A stretch of 64,000 nt of DNA from Bacteroidales bacterium (GTDB lineage Bacteria > Bacteroidota > Bacteroidia > Bacteroidales > UBA932). A model generated the notes under the pieces. The model was given only the letters and a program-made list of their open reading frames with translations. It did no database searches and was not told where the DNA came from. Within the stretch, counting starts at the first letter, position 1. Each line of letters starts with the position of its first letter. This document shows, piece by piece, positions 54,395 through 63,805 of the stretch. Location: assembly GCA_015060245.1 (NCBI GenBank), contig SUYU01000004.1, forward strand, positions 1 through 64,000, in the 5' to 3' direction. The position numbers and the translations under genes are program-made.

Positions 54395-55780
54395 ATGATA
54401 ATAATAGCATGTTTATTATTGCTTGTCGTTACGTCATGCTCTACTGTAAGTGATGTAAAACAAGAGATAGAGCCTTTGACTGAGATTGCAGTAGGAGAAG
54501 CCATGGCCAAAAGAGATAGTGTAATGTTGAGTGATTATGCTTCTTCTATTGATTATGTTCCATTGGAGAGTCATCCTGAAGCATTGCTTACTACAAGAGA
54601 TTATGAGACTATTAATGGGCCAGGTGGGGAAAAAGTTCCGGCAAAAAAAATATACATATTCAGGGATAATATGTTTAGGTTTTTATTTGATTCCGGATTC
54701 TTCCTGTTGTTTAATGCAAATGGAGATCCATATTCTGAATATATATGCCATGTGTTTGATTTTGAAGGTAAATATCTTAGCAGTATAAACTTTGAACCTG
54801 CAGGAAAATATACTTATCCTTATGTTAAGGCCAATTATGCAGACGATGGCAAGTTGTATGTTTATATTATTAAGTATACAAATATAGGGAAAGGCTCAGA
54901 TGAATTTTATTGCAGGATTTATGATATTTTATCTGGGAATTTACTTGAATCAGATACAGTGGATTCCAAAAACCTCAGAAAACTTGTTCCTCTTGATTCC
55001 GATAATATCATGCTGCAATACAATTCAACTGATCTCGAAACACAAGAAAATACAATGGAAGGTATTCTTGTAGAGAGTAGTTTTAATGAACCGAAGAGGA
55101 TTTTTGCATATAAGGAAGATCTGACGGAGAATGTTAAATTGATGAAAAAAAAAGGACATCGTGCGGCTTTGGCTTTTACAAAATCGTCCATACATAAATC
55201 AGATAGTGGTTTTGTGTTGTTGAGAGAGTTGACAGACACTCTCTATAAGTTTACTAAAAAGGATAATGAATTTATATGTAAAAGTTTATATAAATTTAAT
55301 TTTGCAGATACCTTGGAGCCTGTGAAAAGAAAAGTAAGGATTGATGTTGAAACTTATTTGGAAAGTGAACATTCAATTTTTTTTCAGATTGAAAAAAATA
55401 GGGATTACAAACCCACTTGGTCTAGTTCCGAAATTGATGAATATAAAGATTTGTTTTATCGTATCCCTACTGAAAATACACACAACAGAAATTTTGGAAT
55501 CAACGAGTCTTCAACTTACATAGTTTATGATAAAAACACAGGAGTAACAAGATCTACTATAGTTCAAGATCCTGTATGGATGGGAGGAATGACTAATGAT
55601 TTGGATGGAGGTTTTCCTTTCTGGCCGGAGATTGTGGCCGATGGCAAGATGTTCCAGGTGGTAAAGGCTGTGGATTTTATTAAGTTGAGTAAAATATATA
55701 ACTCTGAGAAGATTAAGGCTATTGCTTCAAAACTTACAGAGGATTCAAATCCGGTTGTAGTGGTGGCGACACTTAAATAG
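54395..55780 (+). CDS. Beta-propeller lipoprotein B
   Basis: A 461-residue paralogue of lipoprotein A, with a short lipoprotein signal ending TSC (Cys15). The N-terminal marker EIAVGEAMAKRDSVMLSDYASSIDYVPLE and the final 69 residues match A; between them the two differ widely. It has its own promoter. The identical end shows recent gene conversion or duplication. Function unknown. Confidence 0.8.
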   Translation: MIIIACLLLLVVTSCSTVSDVKQEIEPLTEIAVGEAMAKRDSVMLSDYASSIDYVPLESHPEALLTTRDYETINGPGGEKVPAKKIYIFRDNMFRFLFDSGFFLLFNANGDPYSEYICHVFDFEGKYLSSINFEPAGKYTYPYVKANYADDGKLYVYIIKYTNIGKGSDEFYCRIYDILSGNLLESDTVDSKNLRKLVPLDSDNIMLQYNSTDLETQENTMEGILVESSFNEPKRIFAYKEDLTENVKLMKKKGHRAALAFTKSSIHKSDSGFVLLRELTDTLYKFTKKDNEFICKSLYKFNFADTLEPVKRKVRIDVETYLESEHSIFFQIEKNRDYKPTWSSSEIDEYKDLFYRIPTENTHNRNFGINESSTYIVYDKNTGVTRSTIVQDPVWMGGMTNDLDGGFPFWPEIVADGKMFQVVKAVDFIKLSKIYNSEKIKAIASKLTEDSNPVVVVATLK

Positions 55781-55819
55781 TTAGTAATCTCAAAAAAAAT
55801 TATATGAATAAATTTTTCT
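55569..55819 (+). repeat. 251-bp duplicated segment, copy 2
   Basis: Identical to 54079-54329 except A at 55804, which here supplies the ATG start codon of lipoprotein C. It covers the end of lipoprotein B, the 23-bp spacer and the first codons of C. Confidence 0.95.
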
Positions 55820-57009
55820 GTAGTCTTAGATATTTTGGCATGGCTCTTATGTTGGGTTGTGCTGTTGCATGTTCGGAGAATAAAACGGCTGAGCATACTA
55901 CAATTGATATGATTGGTGCTGTGAATAATGCTGAGCCGGTAATGCTTAGTGAGTATGCTTCTGCCATTGAGTATTTGCCGTTGGAGTTGAAGGATTCTGC
56001 ATATCTGTTCTCTTCAATGTATATGCTGGAAACAGAGGGGTCATACGTTTTTCATACAGGTAATAAAGTTGTAAATGTTGCTTTTTATGAGTTTGACAAG
56101 AGTGGAAAGTATTTGAGGAGTGTTGGCACCAGGGGTAGGGCTTATGGTGAGTATGTGCATCACATTACACTTTGCTATGATGCGCAAAATAAAAATTATG
56201 GACAACTTGACAGAAGTAAATTCCTGATATATAATAGTGAAGGCAGAGTGGTTGCAGACACTCCACTTAAAAAATTCCGTTTTTTGGGATTTCCAAGAGC
56301 CTATTTTGTAAATGGAAACTATATTGTCAGCAGCGTTTCTATGGGGATGGTAAATGGTGAGATGACGTATAAGGATATTCTCATCAGAATTGATCCTGAA
56401 GGCCAATTGTTGGAAGATAAGGTATTGTCAGATACACCAATAAAGACGTCAATAGTGTCTCAGGGCTTTGGCGGTAGTGGTGGTATTTCAAGGAGTGGCA
56501 ATGGTCTTATGATTTACTGTAATGATACATTGGTAAGAATGTATAGGGAGAATAATTCAGATACCATCAGATGTCTTAATCCAACCACTTTTGAACCACA
56601 CAATTACTATTTGTTGAAAGGTAATGATGAGGGTGTATTTATGCATAAATTTTCATTCATGGAGAATGAAGACATTATCTTTATGGAGGTTCTGAAAAGT
56701 GCCAATTATTTTCCCGATCTTGATGAAAATAGTCCAAGAAAGTTCCCTCTTATTTATGACAAGTCAAAAAGTGCAGCACGTGCTCTTGTTCCGGATCAGG
56801 AGTCTGGAACAATGGGCTTTGTAAATGATCTTGATGGCGGAATTCCATTCTGGCCATCATACATAAGCGGCAACAAAATGTTCAGACTTATAGATGCAGA
56901 GGAGTTCATTGAACTTGCAGCCAAAAGTTCTTCAGCCAAGATGAAGTCGGTAGCGGAAAATCTTAATGATGAGAGCAATCCGGTACTCGTGATTGTTACC
57001 TTGAAATGA
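55804..57009 (+). CDS. Beta-propeller lipoprotein C
   Basis: A 401-residue lipoprotein (signal ending AVAC, Cys23) of the same family, shorter than A and B. Markers: IDMIGAVNNAEPVMLSEYASAIEYLPLELKD and MGFVNDLDGGIPFWPS near the end. Its closest relative is lipoprotein D. The ATG lies 23 bp after the stop of B, inside the duplicated segment. A terminator hairpin follows. Confidence 0.8.
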   Translation: MNKFFCSLRYFGMALMLGCAVACSENKTAEHTTIDMIGAVNNAEPVMLSEYASAIEYLPLELKDSAYLFSSMYMLETEGSYVFHTGNKVVNVAFYEFDKSGKYLRSVGTRGRAYGEYVHHITLCYDAQNKNYGQLDRSKFLIYNSEGRVVADTPLKKFRFLGFPRAYFVNGNYIVSSVSMGMVNGEMTYKDILIRIDPEGQLLEDKVLSDTPIKTSIVSQGFGGSGGISRSGNGLMIYCNDTLVRMYRENNSDTIRCLNPTTFEPHNYYLLKGNDEGVFMHKFSFMENEDIIFMEVLKSANYFPDLDENSPRKFPLIYDKSKSAARALVPDQESGTMGFVNDLDGGIPFWPSYISGNKMFRLIDAEEFIELAAKSSSAKMKSVAENLNDESNPVLVIVTLK

Positions 57010-57059
57010 TAAAAGTCATATTACATATAGCAACTGGTTTGTTTTAATATGCTAATCTA

Positions 57060-57099
57060 CAGAGGGTTGTGTGCAAAATAAAGGCAACACAACCCTCTG
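57060..57099 (+). terminator. Terminator after lipoprotein C
   Basis: CAGAGGGTTGTGT (57060-57072) pairs perfectly with ACACAACCCTCTG (57087-57099), loop 14 nt, followed by TTTCTT. It lies about 50 bp after the stop of C. Confidence 0.8.
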
Positions 57100-57169
57100 T
57101 TTCTTATGTAATGGAAGATTTTACATATATTAGTAGAAATATTCAAGTTAACTACAATAAAATCAAATT

Positions 57170-58411
57170 ATGAAAAAACTTCACAATTACTCAAATTCAA
57201 GGAGAGTTCTCTCTGGAGTTGCCCGATTTGTCAAAACCTCAAGACTCTTTGCTGTAATGGCTGTTTCTACTTTGCTGTTTGCCTGCTCCGGCAATGTGGC
57301 AGACAAGAACATTTCAATTGATATGCTGGCGGCCGTAAATGCTCCTGGGAGTGTAAAATTGAGCGAATATGCTTCATCTATAGAGTATATTCCGCTTGAA
57401 CTTAAAGACTCTTCATACCTTTTTGCCGGTATGGGCATTATTGAAACTGAAAACTCATACCTCTTTTATACAGGCAACAAATCTGTTAATGTAGCCTTTT
57501 ATGAGTACGACAAGAGTGGTAAGTATGTAAGAAGTGTAGGCAATAGAGGTAGGGCAAAAGGTGAGTTTGTTTCAAAGAATGGACTTTGCTATAACTCCAA
57601 AACAAAGGATTATGGACTTCTTGATAATAACAAGTTGTTGATATACGCCCATGACGGGTCATTCAGAAGCGAGACCCAATTGTTCAAATTCAAGGCAATG
57701 GGTCTCCCGAGAATTTATGCCATTGACGGCAATTATATTATAAATGTCATTACTGCAAAGGATATCAAGAGTGCAATGAGCGGAGATATGCAGGATATGA
57801 TTTTTAAAGTTGACAAGGATGGAAATCTTGTTGAGAATATGGTTCTATCAAATACAATTACAGAAGCCTCCACTTTTCGTGGAGTTCCAAGTATTTCCGG
57901 CAATGGCCTTATGCTCTATTCAAACGGCGATTTTGCAAGACTTTACAGAGAAAGGACTACTGATACCATAAAATGTGTAAATCCACAGACATTTGAGTCA
58001 TTTGACCACTATTTGCTCGAAGGAAGCGATAAGGGTGTATTCATGGTGCCATCCTCATATATGGAGAATAGCGGCTATATCTTTATGGATATTATGAAGA
58101 ATGCCAAATTCTTCCCTAATCTTGATGCAAAATCCCAAAGAAAATTCCCTTTGCTGTATGACAAGAAGCAGAATAAGGCTATGGCCATTGCTACAGACCA
58201 GGAGTATGCTATGGCAGGTATGACCAATGATATTGACTCCGGCACCCCATTCTGGCCAACATATGTAAATGGAAACAGGATGTTCAAACTTGTAGAGGCC
58301 GAGGAGTTCATTGAACTTGCCGCCAAAAGTTCTTCAGACAAGATCAAGTCTGTTGCGGCTGGTCTTAATATTGAGAGCAATCCGGTACTTGTGGTTGTTA
58401 CTCTAAAATAA
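57170..58411 (+). CDS. Beta-propeller lipoprotein D
   Basis: A 413-residue lipoprotein with a longer N-terminus (the lipobox LFAC lies near residue 40, preceded by a 29-residue basic stretch, so the true start could be later). It is close to C: SIDMLAAVNAPGSVKLSEYASSIEYIPLELKDS and FIELAAKSSSDKIKSVA near the end. Same family as A to C; function unknown. It ends the cluster. Confidence 0.8.
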   Translation: MKKLHNYSNSRRVLSGVARFVKTSRLFAVMAVSTLLFACSGNVADKNISIDMLAAVNAPGSVKLSEYASSIEYIPLELKDSSYLFAGMGIIETENSYLFYTGNKSVNVAFYEYDKSGKYVRSVGNRGRAKGEFVSKNGLCYNSKTKDYGLLDNNKLLIYAHDGSFRSETQLFKFKAMGLPRIYAIDGNYIINVITAKDIKSAMSGDMQDMIFKVDKDGNLVENMVLSNTITEASTFRGVPSISGNGLMLYSNGDFARLYRERTTDTIKCVNPQTFESFDHYLLEGSDKGVFMVPSSYMENSGYIFMDIMKNAKFFPNLDAKSQRKFPLLYDKKQNKAMAIATDQEYAMAGMTNDIDSGTPFWPTYVNGNRMFKLVEAEEFIELAAKSSSDKIKSVAAGLNIESNPVLVVVTLK

Positions 58412-58544
58412 TTCTGAATTGAGAAACTGTGGTATGAAAATCTTTGTTTAAAGCCACCCAAGATTCATGTATAAAGGAAATAACCCTAAAGGAATCTTAT
58501 AAAACAGCGTGAGACTGACTTAAGAGGTCTCTTATCAAACGGAT

Positions 58545-58576
58545 AACCCCTATTAGAGTGCTTTCTAATAGGGGTT
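58545..58576. terminator. Terminator between lipoprotein D and the SulP gene
   Basis: AACCCCTATTAGA (58545-58557) and TCTAATAGGGGTT (58564-58576) form a perfect 13-bp stem with a 6-nt loop. The T-run after it is weak, so efficiency is uncertain. It lies between two convergent genes. Confidence 0.6.
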
Positions 58577-58640
58577 TGCCATTAATAGAGATGCCTTTTG
58601 GGCACTCTCTTTTTGTTTTCTCCAAAAGAGGTGGCAAAGG

Positions 58641-60353
58641 CTATTTCTCTGCCAACTCGGTTGCCTTTGCAAGGGCCGGAATGATGTGAGGGAAGATGTA
58701 ATCCTCGCCAATCTCATTTGCAAAGCCAGATTTGCGAAGTGATGCATGCACCTTCTCTGTTACTCCCGACAGAATTATCTGTACATTCTCTCCCTGGGCA
58801 CGCTTCCACAAGTTGCGCAAGTTGTTCTGGCCTGTTGAGTCAATGAACGGAACTTTACGCATTCTTATGATACGTACCTTAAGGCCCTTTTTGTTGTTCT
58901 CGCGGTCAACCTCGTCGAGTTTGCTGGCAAGACCAAAGAAGAAAGGACCGTCAATCTCATAGATCTCAACACCGTCGGGAACAATAAGATGCTCAACATC
59001 GCTCAACTGTGCCATCTCCTCATTCTCTGTGCCGGCAACAAACTCCTCCTGCATTACCTTTACAGAAGAGGTCTCTGAAATACGTTTCACAAACAAGATG
59101 ATTGCCAATACCAAGCCAACCTCAATGGCAACTGTAAGGTCAATGATTACAGTAAGGAAAAAGGTGATCAAAAGTACTGCAACATCTGATTTGTCGCCTT
59201 TAAGAAGGTATTTGAATGTTCTCCACTCACTCATATTGTATGCAACCATTACAAGGATTGCGGCCAAGCAGCCAAGTGGAATGTATACCGCGTATGGCAT
59301 AAGGAACAAGAAAATTAGCAACAAGACTATTGCGTGTACGATACCTGCAACCGGGCTCTTTCCGCCGTTGTTGATGTTGGCCATTGTTCTTGCCAATGCA
59401 CCTGTAGCAGGAATACCGCCAAAGAATGGGGTAATGATGTTGGCTACACCCTGGCCTATAAGTTCTGTATTTGAGTTGTGTTTCTTGCCTGTAACACCGT
59501 CGGCCACCATAGCCGCAAGCAAAGACTCGATTGCACACAAAAGGGCAATGGTAAATGCTGGCTGGAACATGCTCTGGACTGTGTCCCAAGTGATGTTTGG
59601 AGCGGTTGGCTTAGGAATCTCAATGCCGTTTGCAAGTTCTGGGAATTTGCTTCCGATTGTTGCAAACTCAATGCCTGCATAGTTGGCCAAAAGCAAGGAT
59701 GCTGCAGTGCCTACAATAATTGCAATCAATGAGCCCGGCACTTTGTTGGTAACTTTAGGCCAGAAGATGATAATAAGAAGACATCCCATACTCAAAAGGA
59801 ACTCTGCCGGATTGAATGTGTTCAAGTGGCTGAAATAGGCACTCCATTGTGGTATGAACTCGCTCGGAAGGTTCTCAATGGTAAGGCCAAGGAAATCCTT
59901 TACCTGTGTTGAGAAGATTACCACAGCGATACCGCTGGTAAAACCTACTACAATAGGATAGGGGATGAACTTGATTATGCTGCCCAGTTTGAACAGACCC
60001 ATAAGTACAAGTATCACACCTGCAAGTACGGTAGCAATGATAAGGCCTGAGATGCCATATTGGGCAACGATGCCGTATACAATTACGATAAATGCTCCGG
60101 TTGGACCTCCAATGAGGAAGTGCGAGCCGCCAAGCAATGAAACAAGGAAACCTGCAACTACTGCAGTAATAAGACCCTGTTGTGGTGAAACACCCGATGC
60201 AATACCAAATGCAATTGCAAGAGGGAGGGCAATGATACCCACAATGATACCGGCAATAAGGTCTGCGGTAAATGTCTCCTTTGTGTAGTTTCCTTTCTTG
60301 AATACTTCAAGAATTTTAGGCTGGAAGACTTCAGCCAAATTGAATTTTGCCAT
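58641..60353 (-). CDS. SulP-family anion transporter with STAS domain
   Basis: A 570-residue transporter of the SLC26/SulP family, with about 12-14 transmembrane helices (residues 30-440) and a cytosolic STAS domain (residues about 450-560, EIDGPFFFGLASKLDE, VPFIDSTGQ). The N-terminal NYTKETFTADLIAGIIVGIIALPLAIAFG is characteristic. Sulfate, bicarbonate or another anion may be the substrate; the neighbouring cysteate synthase suggests a sulfur link (inference). Start at 60353 (MAKFNLAEVF). Confidence 0.9.
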   Translation of the reverse strand: MAKFNLAEVFQPKILEVFKKGNYTKETFTADLIAGIIVGIIALPLAIAFGIASGVSPQQGLITAVVAGFLVSLLGGSHFLIGGPTGAFIVIVYGIVAQYGISGLIIATVLAGVILVLMGLFKLGSIIKFIPYPIVVGFTSGIAVVIFSTQVKDFLGLTIENLPSEFIPQWSAYFSHLNTFNPAEFLLSMGCLLIIIFWPKVTNKVPGSLIAIIVGTAASLLLANYAGIEFATIGSKFPELANGIEIPKPTAPNITWDTVQSMFQPAFTIALLCAIESLLAAMVADGVTGKKHNSNTELIGQGVANIITPFFGGIPATGALARTMANINNGGKSPVAGIVHAIVLLLIFLFLMPYAVYIPLGCLAAILVMVAYNMSEWRTFKYLLKGDKSDVAVLLITFFLTVIIDLTVAIEVGLVLAIILFVKRISETSSVKVMQEEFVAGTENEEMAQLSDVEHLIVPDGVEIYEIDGPFFFGLASKLDEVDRENNKKGLKVRIIRMRKVPFIDSTGQNNLRNLWKRAQGENVQIILSGVTEKVHASLRKSGFANEIGEDYIFPHIIPALAKATELAEK

Positions 60354-60391
60354 ATAAGGGGTTATTTGATTAATATTCCTGGAAAACGGGC

Positions 60392-60400
60392 GCAAATATA
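60392..60400 (-). promoter_or_regulatory. SulP gene promoter -7 element
   Basis: On the minus strand TATATTTGC matches TAnnTTTG, 39 bp before the SulP start, and is reached directly after the T-run of the upstream terminator. Confidence 0.5.
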
Positions 60401-60402
60401 GT

Positions 60403-60433
60403 AAAAAAGGGACTCCCTGAATAGGGAATCCCT
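60403..60433 (-). terminator. Terminator of the cysteate synthase gene
   Basis: On the minus strand AGGGATTCCCT and AGGGAGTCCCT pair with one mismatch around ATTC and are followed by TTTTTT. It lies 71 bp past the stop and directly before the SulP promoter. Confidence 0.75.
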
Positions 60434-60503
60434 CTAAATTTTACTGGAAACCAATACTTTTACACGCATTTTTATGGGTGTGGAGAGTACCGGTCATCTG
60501 GCA

Positions 60504-61793
60504 TTATTTGAAAAGAGCCAAAACTTTCTCTATAATTACAGCAGAATCTTCGGTAGCCGGAATTACAAGATCAGGCTCTGCCTGCACAAACTCATTCTCG
60601 CTCTTGAAGCGTTTCTCACCACCGCCTGTGATGTTGAGCATTACGGTCTCATCTTTTGAGATCTTGCCGCTCTCAAGGGCCTTTTTAAGGCTGCAAACTG
60701 CAACAGCGGCTGCCGGGTTGATATCTATACCCTCAAGTCTCTCAAACAATTCACCGGCTGCTCTAAGTTCCTCGTTTGTTACAATCTCAATGTCACCGCC
60801 GGTTGCTTTGAGTGCATCGTAGAGTCCGCCGGCCAATGAGTATGGAGGTCTTCTGTTAGAAAGTACCTTTGCATCAATTGCAAGGGCGCGTTTTACAGCA
60901 TCCTCTTCGTCATACTGCAACAATGCTCTGCTGTCCTGTTTGAAGGCGTCGTACATTGGCGTAAAAGGAATGTTCTGTGAAGGGATAAGTTTCATGAGTT
61001 TGTTGCCAAAGCGGCCGTCCTCAATGAATCTCAAGTTTGCCTCCCATGCTGCAATTGTACCTGTGCCGCTTCCTATGGCCTGGAAATAACTGTCGGGAAT
61101 ATGGCCTATATGCTCAACAGCAGAGAGTACGGTTGTGCTCATGCCGTCTCTGCGGGCAACGTTCTTTGCACCGCCCTCCTCAAGGAATGCTGCCGATTCA
61201 CAAACTTTTGCACCAAGTTGTATGGCATCAAAATAGTCTGTTCCTGCAGGAGTACAGATGATTTTTACGCACTTGTTCAAAGGCTTTTTGAACCATAGGG
61301 CATTCATGTTCTCAAAAGGAACCGCAATTACAATTGGAATATTGTTCTCAGAACATACCTGTGCAAATGCTCTGGCAGTATTGCCGGCAGAAGCAACAAC
61401 AAGTATCCTTTTCTCATCTTCGGGAAGTCTTCCGCATACAGAATAGGCCTCGGTCTCCTTGAATGAGCAGGTGTTCATTTTTGCCCCTTTTTCAGGCCAG
61501 TAACCCGAAAATGTAATGTAAAGGTTCTCCAATCCGTACTCTTTGGCCAATGCTTCGCTCTTGTAGGTTACAGGAGCGCAAGAACCCTCCAAGGCTCTCT
61601 GTACCGGCATCCAGTCAGCAAATTTGTACAATCCGTAACTGTTATCCTTGAACTCAATCTGTTTTTTTGCATAAACTGCCCTTACAAGAGATGGAGAAGA
61701 GCACTCTTTATCATTTATTACCCAGCCTGTATCTTCAAATGTACGGCCTGTTGCAATAGTCTGCAATTTGTATTCTGTCGGTTTGATTTCCAT
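60504..61793 (-). CDS. Cysteate synthase (threonine synthase-like PLP enzyme)
   Basis: A 429-residue fold-type II PLP enzyme. The internal lysine is Lys112 in CSFKETEA, preceded by SGYWPEKGA; other blocks are SAGNTARAFA, EGGAKNVARRDGM, DSYFQAIGSGTGTIAAWEANLR, SNRRPPYSLAGGLYDAL and NITGGGEKR. These match archaeal cysteate synthase, which makes L-cysteate from phosphoserine and sulfite, more closely than ordinary threonine synthase. In Bacteroidetes cysteate feeds sulfonolipid (capnine-type) synthesis. Automatic annotation may call it ThrC. It has its own promoter and terminator. Confidence 0.82.
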   Translation of the reverse strand: MEIKPTEYKLQTIATGRTFEDTGWVINDKECSSPSLVRAVYAKKQIEFKDNSYGLYKFADWMPVQRALEGSCAPVTYKSEALAKEYGLENLYITFSGYWPEKGAKMNTCSFKETEAYSVCGRLPEDEKRILVVASAGNTARAFAQVCSENNIPIVIAVPFENMNALWFKKPLNKCVKIICTPAGTDYFDAIQLGAKVCESAAFLEEGGAKNVARRDGMSTTVLSAVEHIGHIPDSYFQAIGSGTGTIAAWEANLRFIEDGRFGNKLMKLIPSQNIPFTPMYDAFKQDSRALLQYDEEDAVKRALAIDAKVLSNRRPPYSLAGGLYDALKATGGDIEIVTNEELRAAGELFERLEGIDINPAAAVAVCSLKKALESGKISKDETVMLNITGGGEKRFKSENEFVQAEPDLVIPATEDSAVIIEKVLALFK

Positions 61794-61814
61794 AATCTAA
61801 AGTTTTATAGGAAC

Positions 61815-61846
61815 GCAAAAGTACGCTATTTTACACTCTTTTCAAA
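61815..61846 (-). promoter_or_regulatory. Promoter of the cysteate synthase gene
   Basis: On the minus strand TTTG (61843-61846), 19 bp, and TACTTTTGC (61815-61823) form a textbook Bacteroidetes promoter, 21 bp before the ATG. Confidence 0.75.
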
Positions 61847-61885
61847 GTTAAATAAATATCTGCACCCATTTGTTTTGTGACAGGG

Positions 61886-63805
61886 CTATTTCAGGTTGCC
61901 TGCAACGGCCTGTGCAATGTCCGCCACCGGAGTGGTGCTCTGGTCGGAGAAGGTCTTAAGACATAGAGGGCATGCTGTTATCACCTTGTCGGGATTATCA
62001 AAAGTCAATGCCTTAAGTGACTCCTGGGTAATCTTTACCCTATCGTGGTAGTTGAGGGTAAGGCTTCCCAAACTTCCACCGCAGCAGATGCTCTCCTTCT
62101 TCTCTTTATTTGCCTTTTTGAGTTCGCCAATGGCACTCAATACATTGCGTGGCTCCTGATAGATATTGCATCCACGACCAAGTTCGCAAGGGTCATGGTA
62201 TACAAAACTCTCCTCAGAGTGGTTCAGTCTTATGCGTTTCTGGTCAATAAGTTGATTGATATATTGGGTGTGGTGCAAAAGGGTAATTCCCTTGAGGTTG
62301 TACTCCTCCTTGAGAACCTTGAGACATATAGGGCAGGAGAGGACTACCGTTTTGCATCCGCTCTCCTGTATCATCTCCCTGTTCCTTTCAATTACCTCTT
62401 TTGCGGCAGTCACCTTTCCGGCAAGCATAAGCGGCCTTCCGCAACATACACCTCCATCTTTATCTGCAAAAACGTAATCTTCTTTTGCTGCATCAAAAAT
62501 TGTGGTCATGGATTTGATGATTGCCGGAGTAAGATGTGTCATACAGCCTGCAAAGTACAGCACCTTATCCTTCCCGACAGCGCTCTGTACTGTATTTCCC
62601 TTAGCATTTCCAGTTCCATGAGCAGCATCATCTGCTGTAACCTCATTCCCAGTTGCACTGCCCGATACCGGAGCGAGTGGCATGCTTGGGCCTCCTCCCT
62701 GGTGGTGCGCAGAAGCAAGGAAAGAGTAGTTATAAGGCAATTTGTCGGTTAAAGTAGCCCTTTGGGCCTGTTTCAAACCACATGAGTCAACTCCAACAGG
62801 GCATAGGGCAACGCATTTGCCGCACATAAGACATTTTTCTGCTATCTCGTTGATTTTCTTCTTGTTGTTTCTTCTCTGGAATCTTACAAAATAGACCGAA
62901 GAGTATTTAAGATTCTTCTTCTGAATGTTCATAGGGCATGCATCAATACATAAGCCGCAACTTGAACAGGAGTAGATTTCTGCCTCTGCAAGGCCCTTGC
63001 GCGGGTGGTGGATCTTAAGTCCGGCATTTCTTAGGAAAATATACAATACCTCTGTCGGGATATGCATATATCGGCTGAACGGAAGTGCAAGGAAGAAGAG
63101 TCCCAAGGCTGTTGAGTATGCCCACCAGGTAGGAAGGATATTCATGTCATTGCCAAGGAAATTGGCAAAGAGCATATTTACGGGTTTGGTAAGGAAACTA
63201 CCGCCACTGATACCGGCAGTAAATCCCTCTGCAAGCAGACGTAGCGGAAATATTGACCATAGGCACCAGAGTGCAACCCTGTCGGCAAAACATGGTTTTG
63301 TGGTTCTTCTCATGCCCAACGCTGTGGATCTGATTCTTTTGTACATGGCAAGGCCTATTCCGCTCAGTACAACCAGAAGGAAAAAGTCCATAAGGAAGAA
63401 GAATACTGCACCTTTAAGTGTGGCATTCTGCTCTGCAACAAAAAATCTGTAGAAAATGGGGTAGTGGAGTGTGCCGTTTCTCTGTGGAACAAAGAGCATA
63501 ACCTCTATATGGCCCAAAACAATCAGCATGAACCATCCGAATGCAATGCTGGCATGCATATAGCCGAGCAGAGCATTGCGTTTGAAGATCTTTATATGAA
63601 GGAGACAGTCACAAATGACATCCCTTATATTCTTATACATTATTGTTGGATTGAGCAGTGACAGGAAGAACTTTTTTCTGTCGCTTCCCGGCATGGCCCT
63701 GAATACCCTTATCAATGCAATGAAAAGGTATATGAAAATGAAAATCATTCCTATTACAAATGGCAGCACAAACGGGTCGTAACCGCCAGCAATTCTCTCT
63801 CTCAT
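61886..63805 (-). CDS. Membrane-bound HdrD/DsrK-like iron-sulfur oxidoreductase
   Basis: A 639-residue protein. The N-terminal 250 residues have about five transmembrane helices with His residues (MHASIAFG, LGHIEV), resembling NarI-type b-heme domains. Two 4Fe-4S motifs follow (Cys280/283/286/290 and Cys325/328/331/335), then a low-complexity Gly/Ala/Thr-rich linker (residues 366-412) and two CCG domains (AGCMTHLTP...GGVCCGRP and HDPCELGRG...ESICCGGS). This is the HdrCD/DsrK/Hme layout, passing electrons between quinone and a disulfide or other acceptor; the partner is unknown. Its start overlaps the stop of the upstream gene by one base (TAATG). Confidence 0.85.
   Translation of the reverse strand: MRERIAGGYDPFVLPFVIGMIFIFIYLFIALIRVFRAMPGSDRKKFFLSLLNPTIMYKNIRDVICDCLLHIKIFKRNALLGYMHASIAFGWFMLIVLGHIEVMLFVPQRNGTLHYPIFYRFFVAEQNATLKGAVFFFLMDFFLLVVLSGIGLAMYKRIRSTALGMRRTTKPCFADRVALWCLWSIFPLRLLAEGFTAGISGGSFLTKPVNMLFANFLGNDMNILPTWWAYSTALGLFFLALPFSRYMHIPTEVLYIFLRNAGLKIHHPRKGLAEAEIYSCSSCGLCIDACPMNIQKKNLKYSSVYFVRFQRRNNKKKINEIAEKCLMCGKCVALCPVGVDSCGLKQAQRATLTDKLPYNYSFLASAHHQGGGPSMPLAPVSGSATGNEVTADDAAHGTGNAKGNTVQSAVGKDKVLYFAGCMTHLTPAIIKSMTTIFDAAKEDYVFADKDGGVCCGRPLMLAGKVTAAKEVIERNREMIQESGCKTVVLSCPICLKVLKEEYNLKGITLLHHTQYINQLIDQKRIRLNHSEESFVYHDPCELGRGCNIYQEPRNVLSAIGELKKANKEKKESICCGGSLGSLTLNYHDRVKITQESLKALTFDNPDKVITACPLCLKTFSDQSTTPVADIAQAVAGNLK

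Noticed and set aside
60504-61793. Threonine synthase (ThrC)
   Set aside because: Same fold, but motifs around the PLP lysine and the FQAIGSGTG block fit cysteate synthase better.
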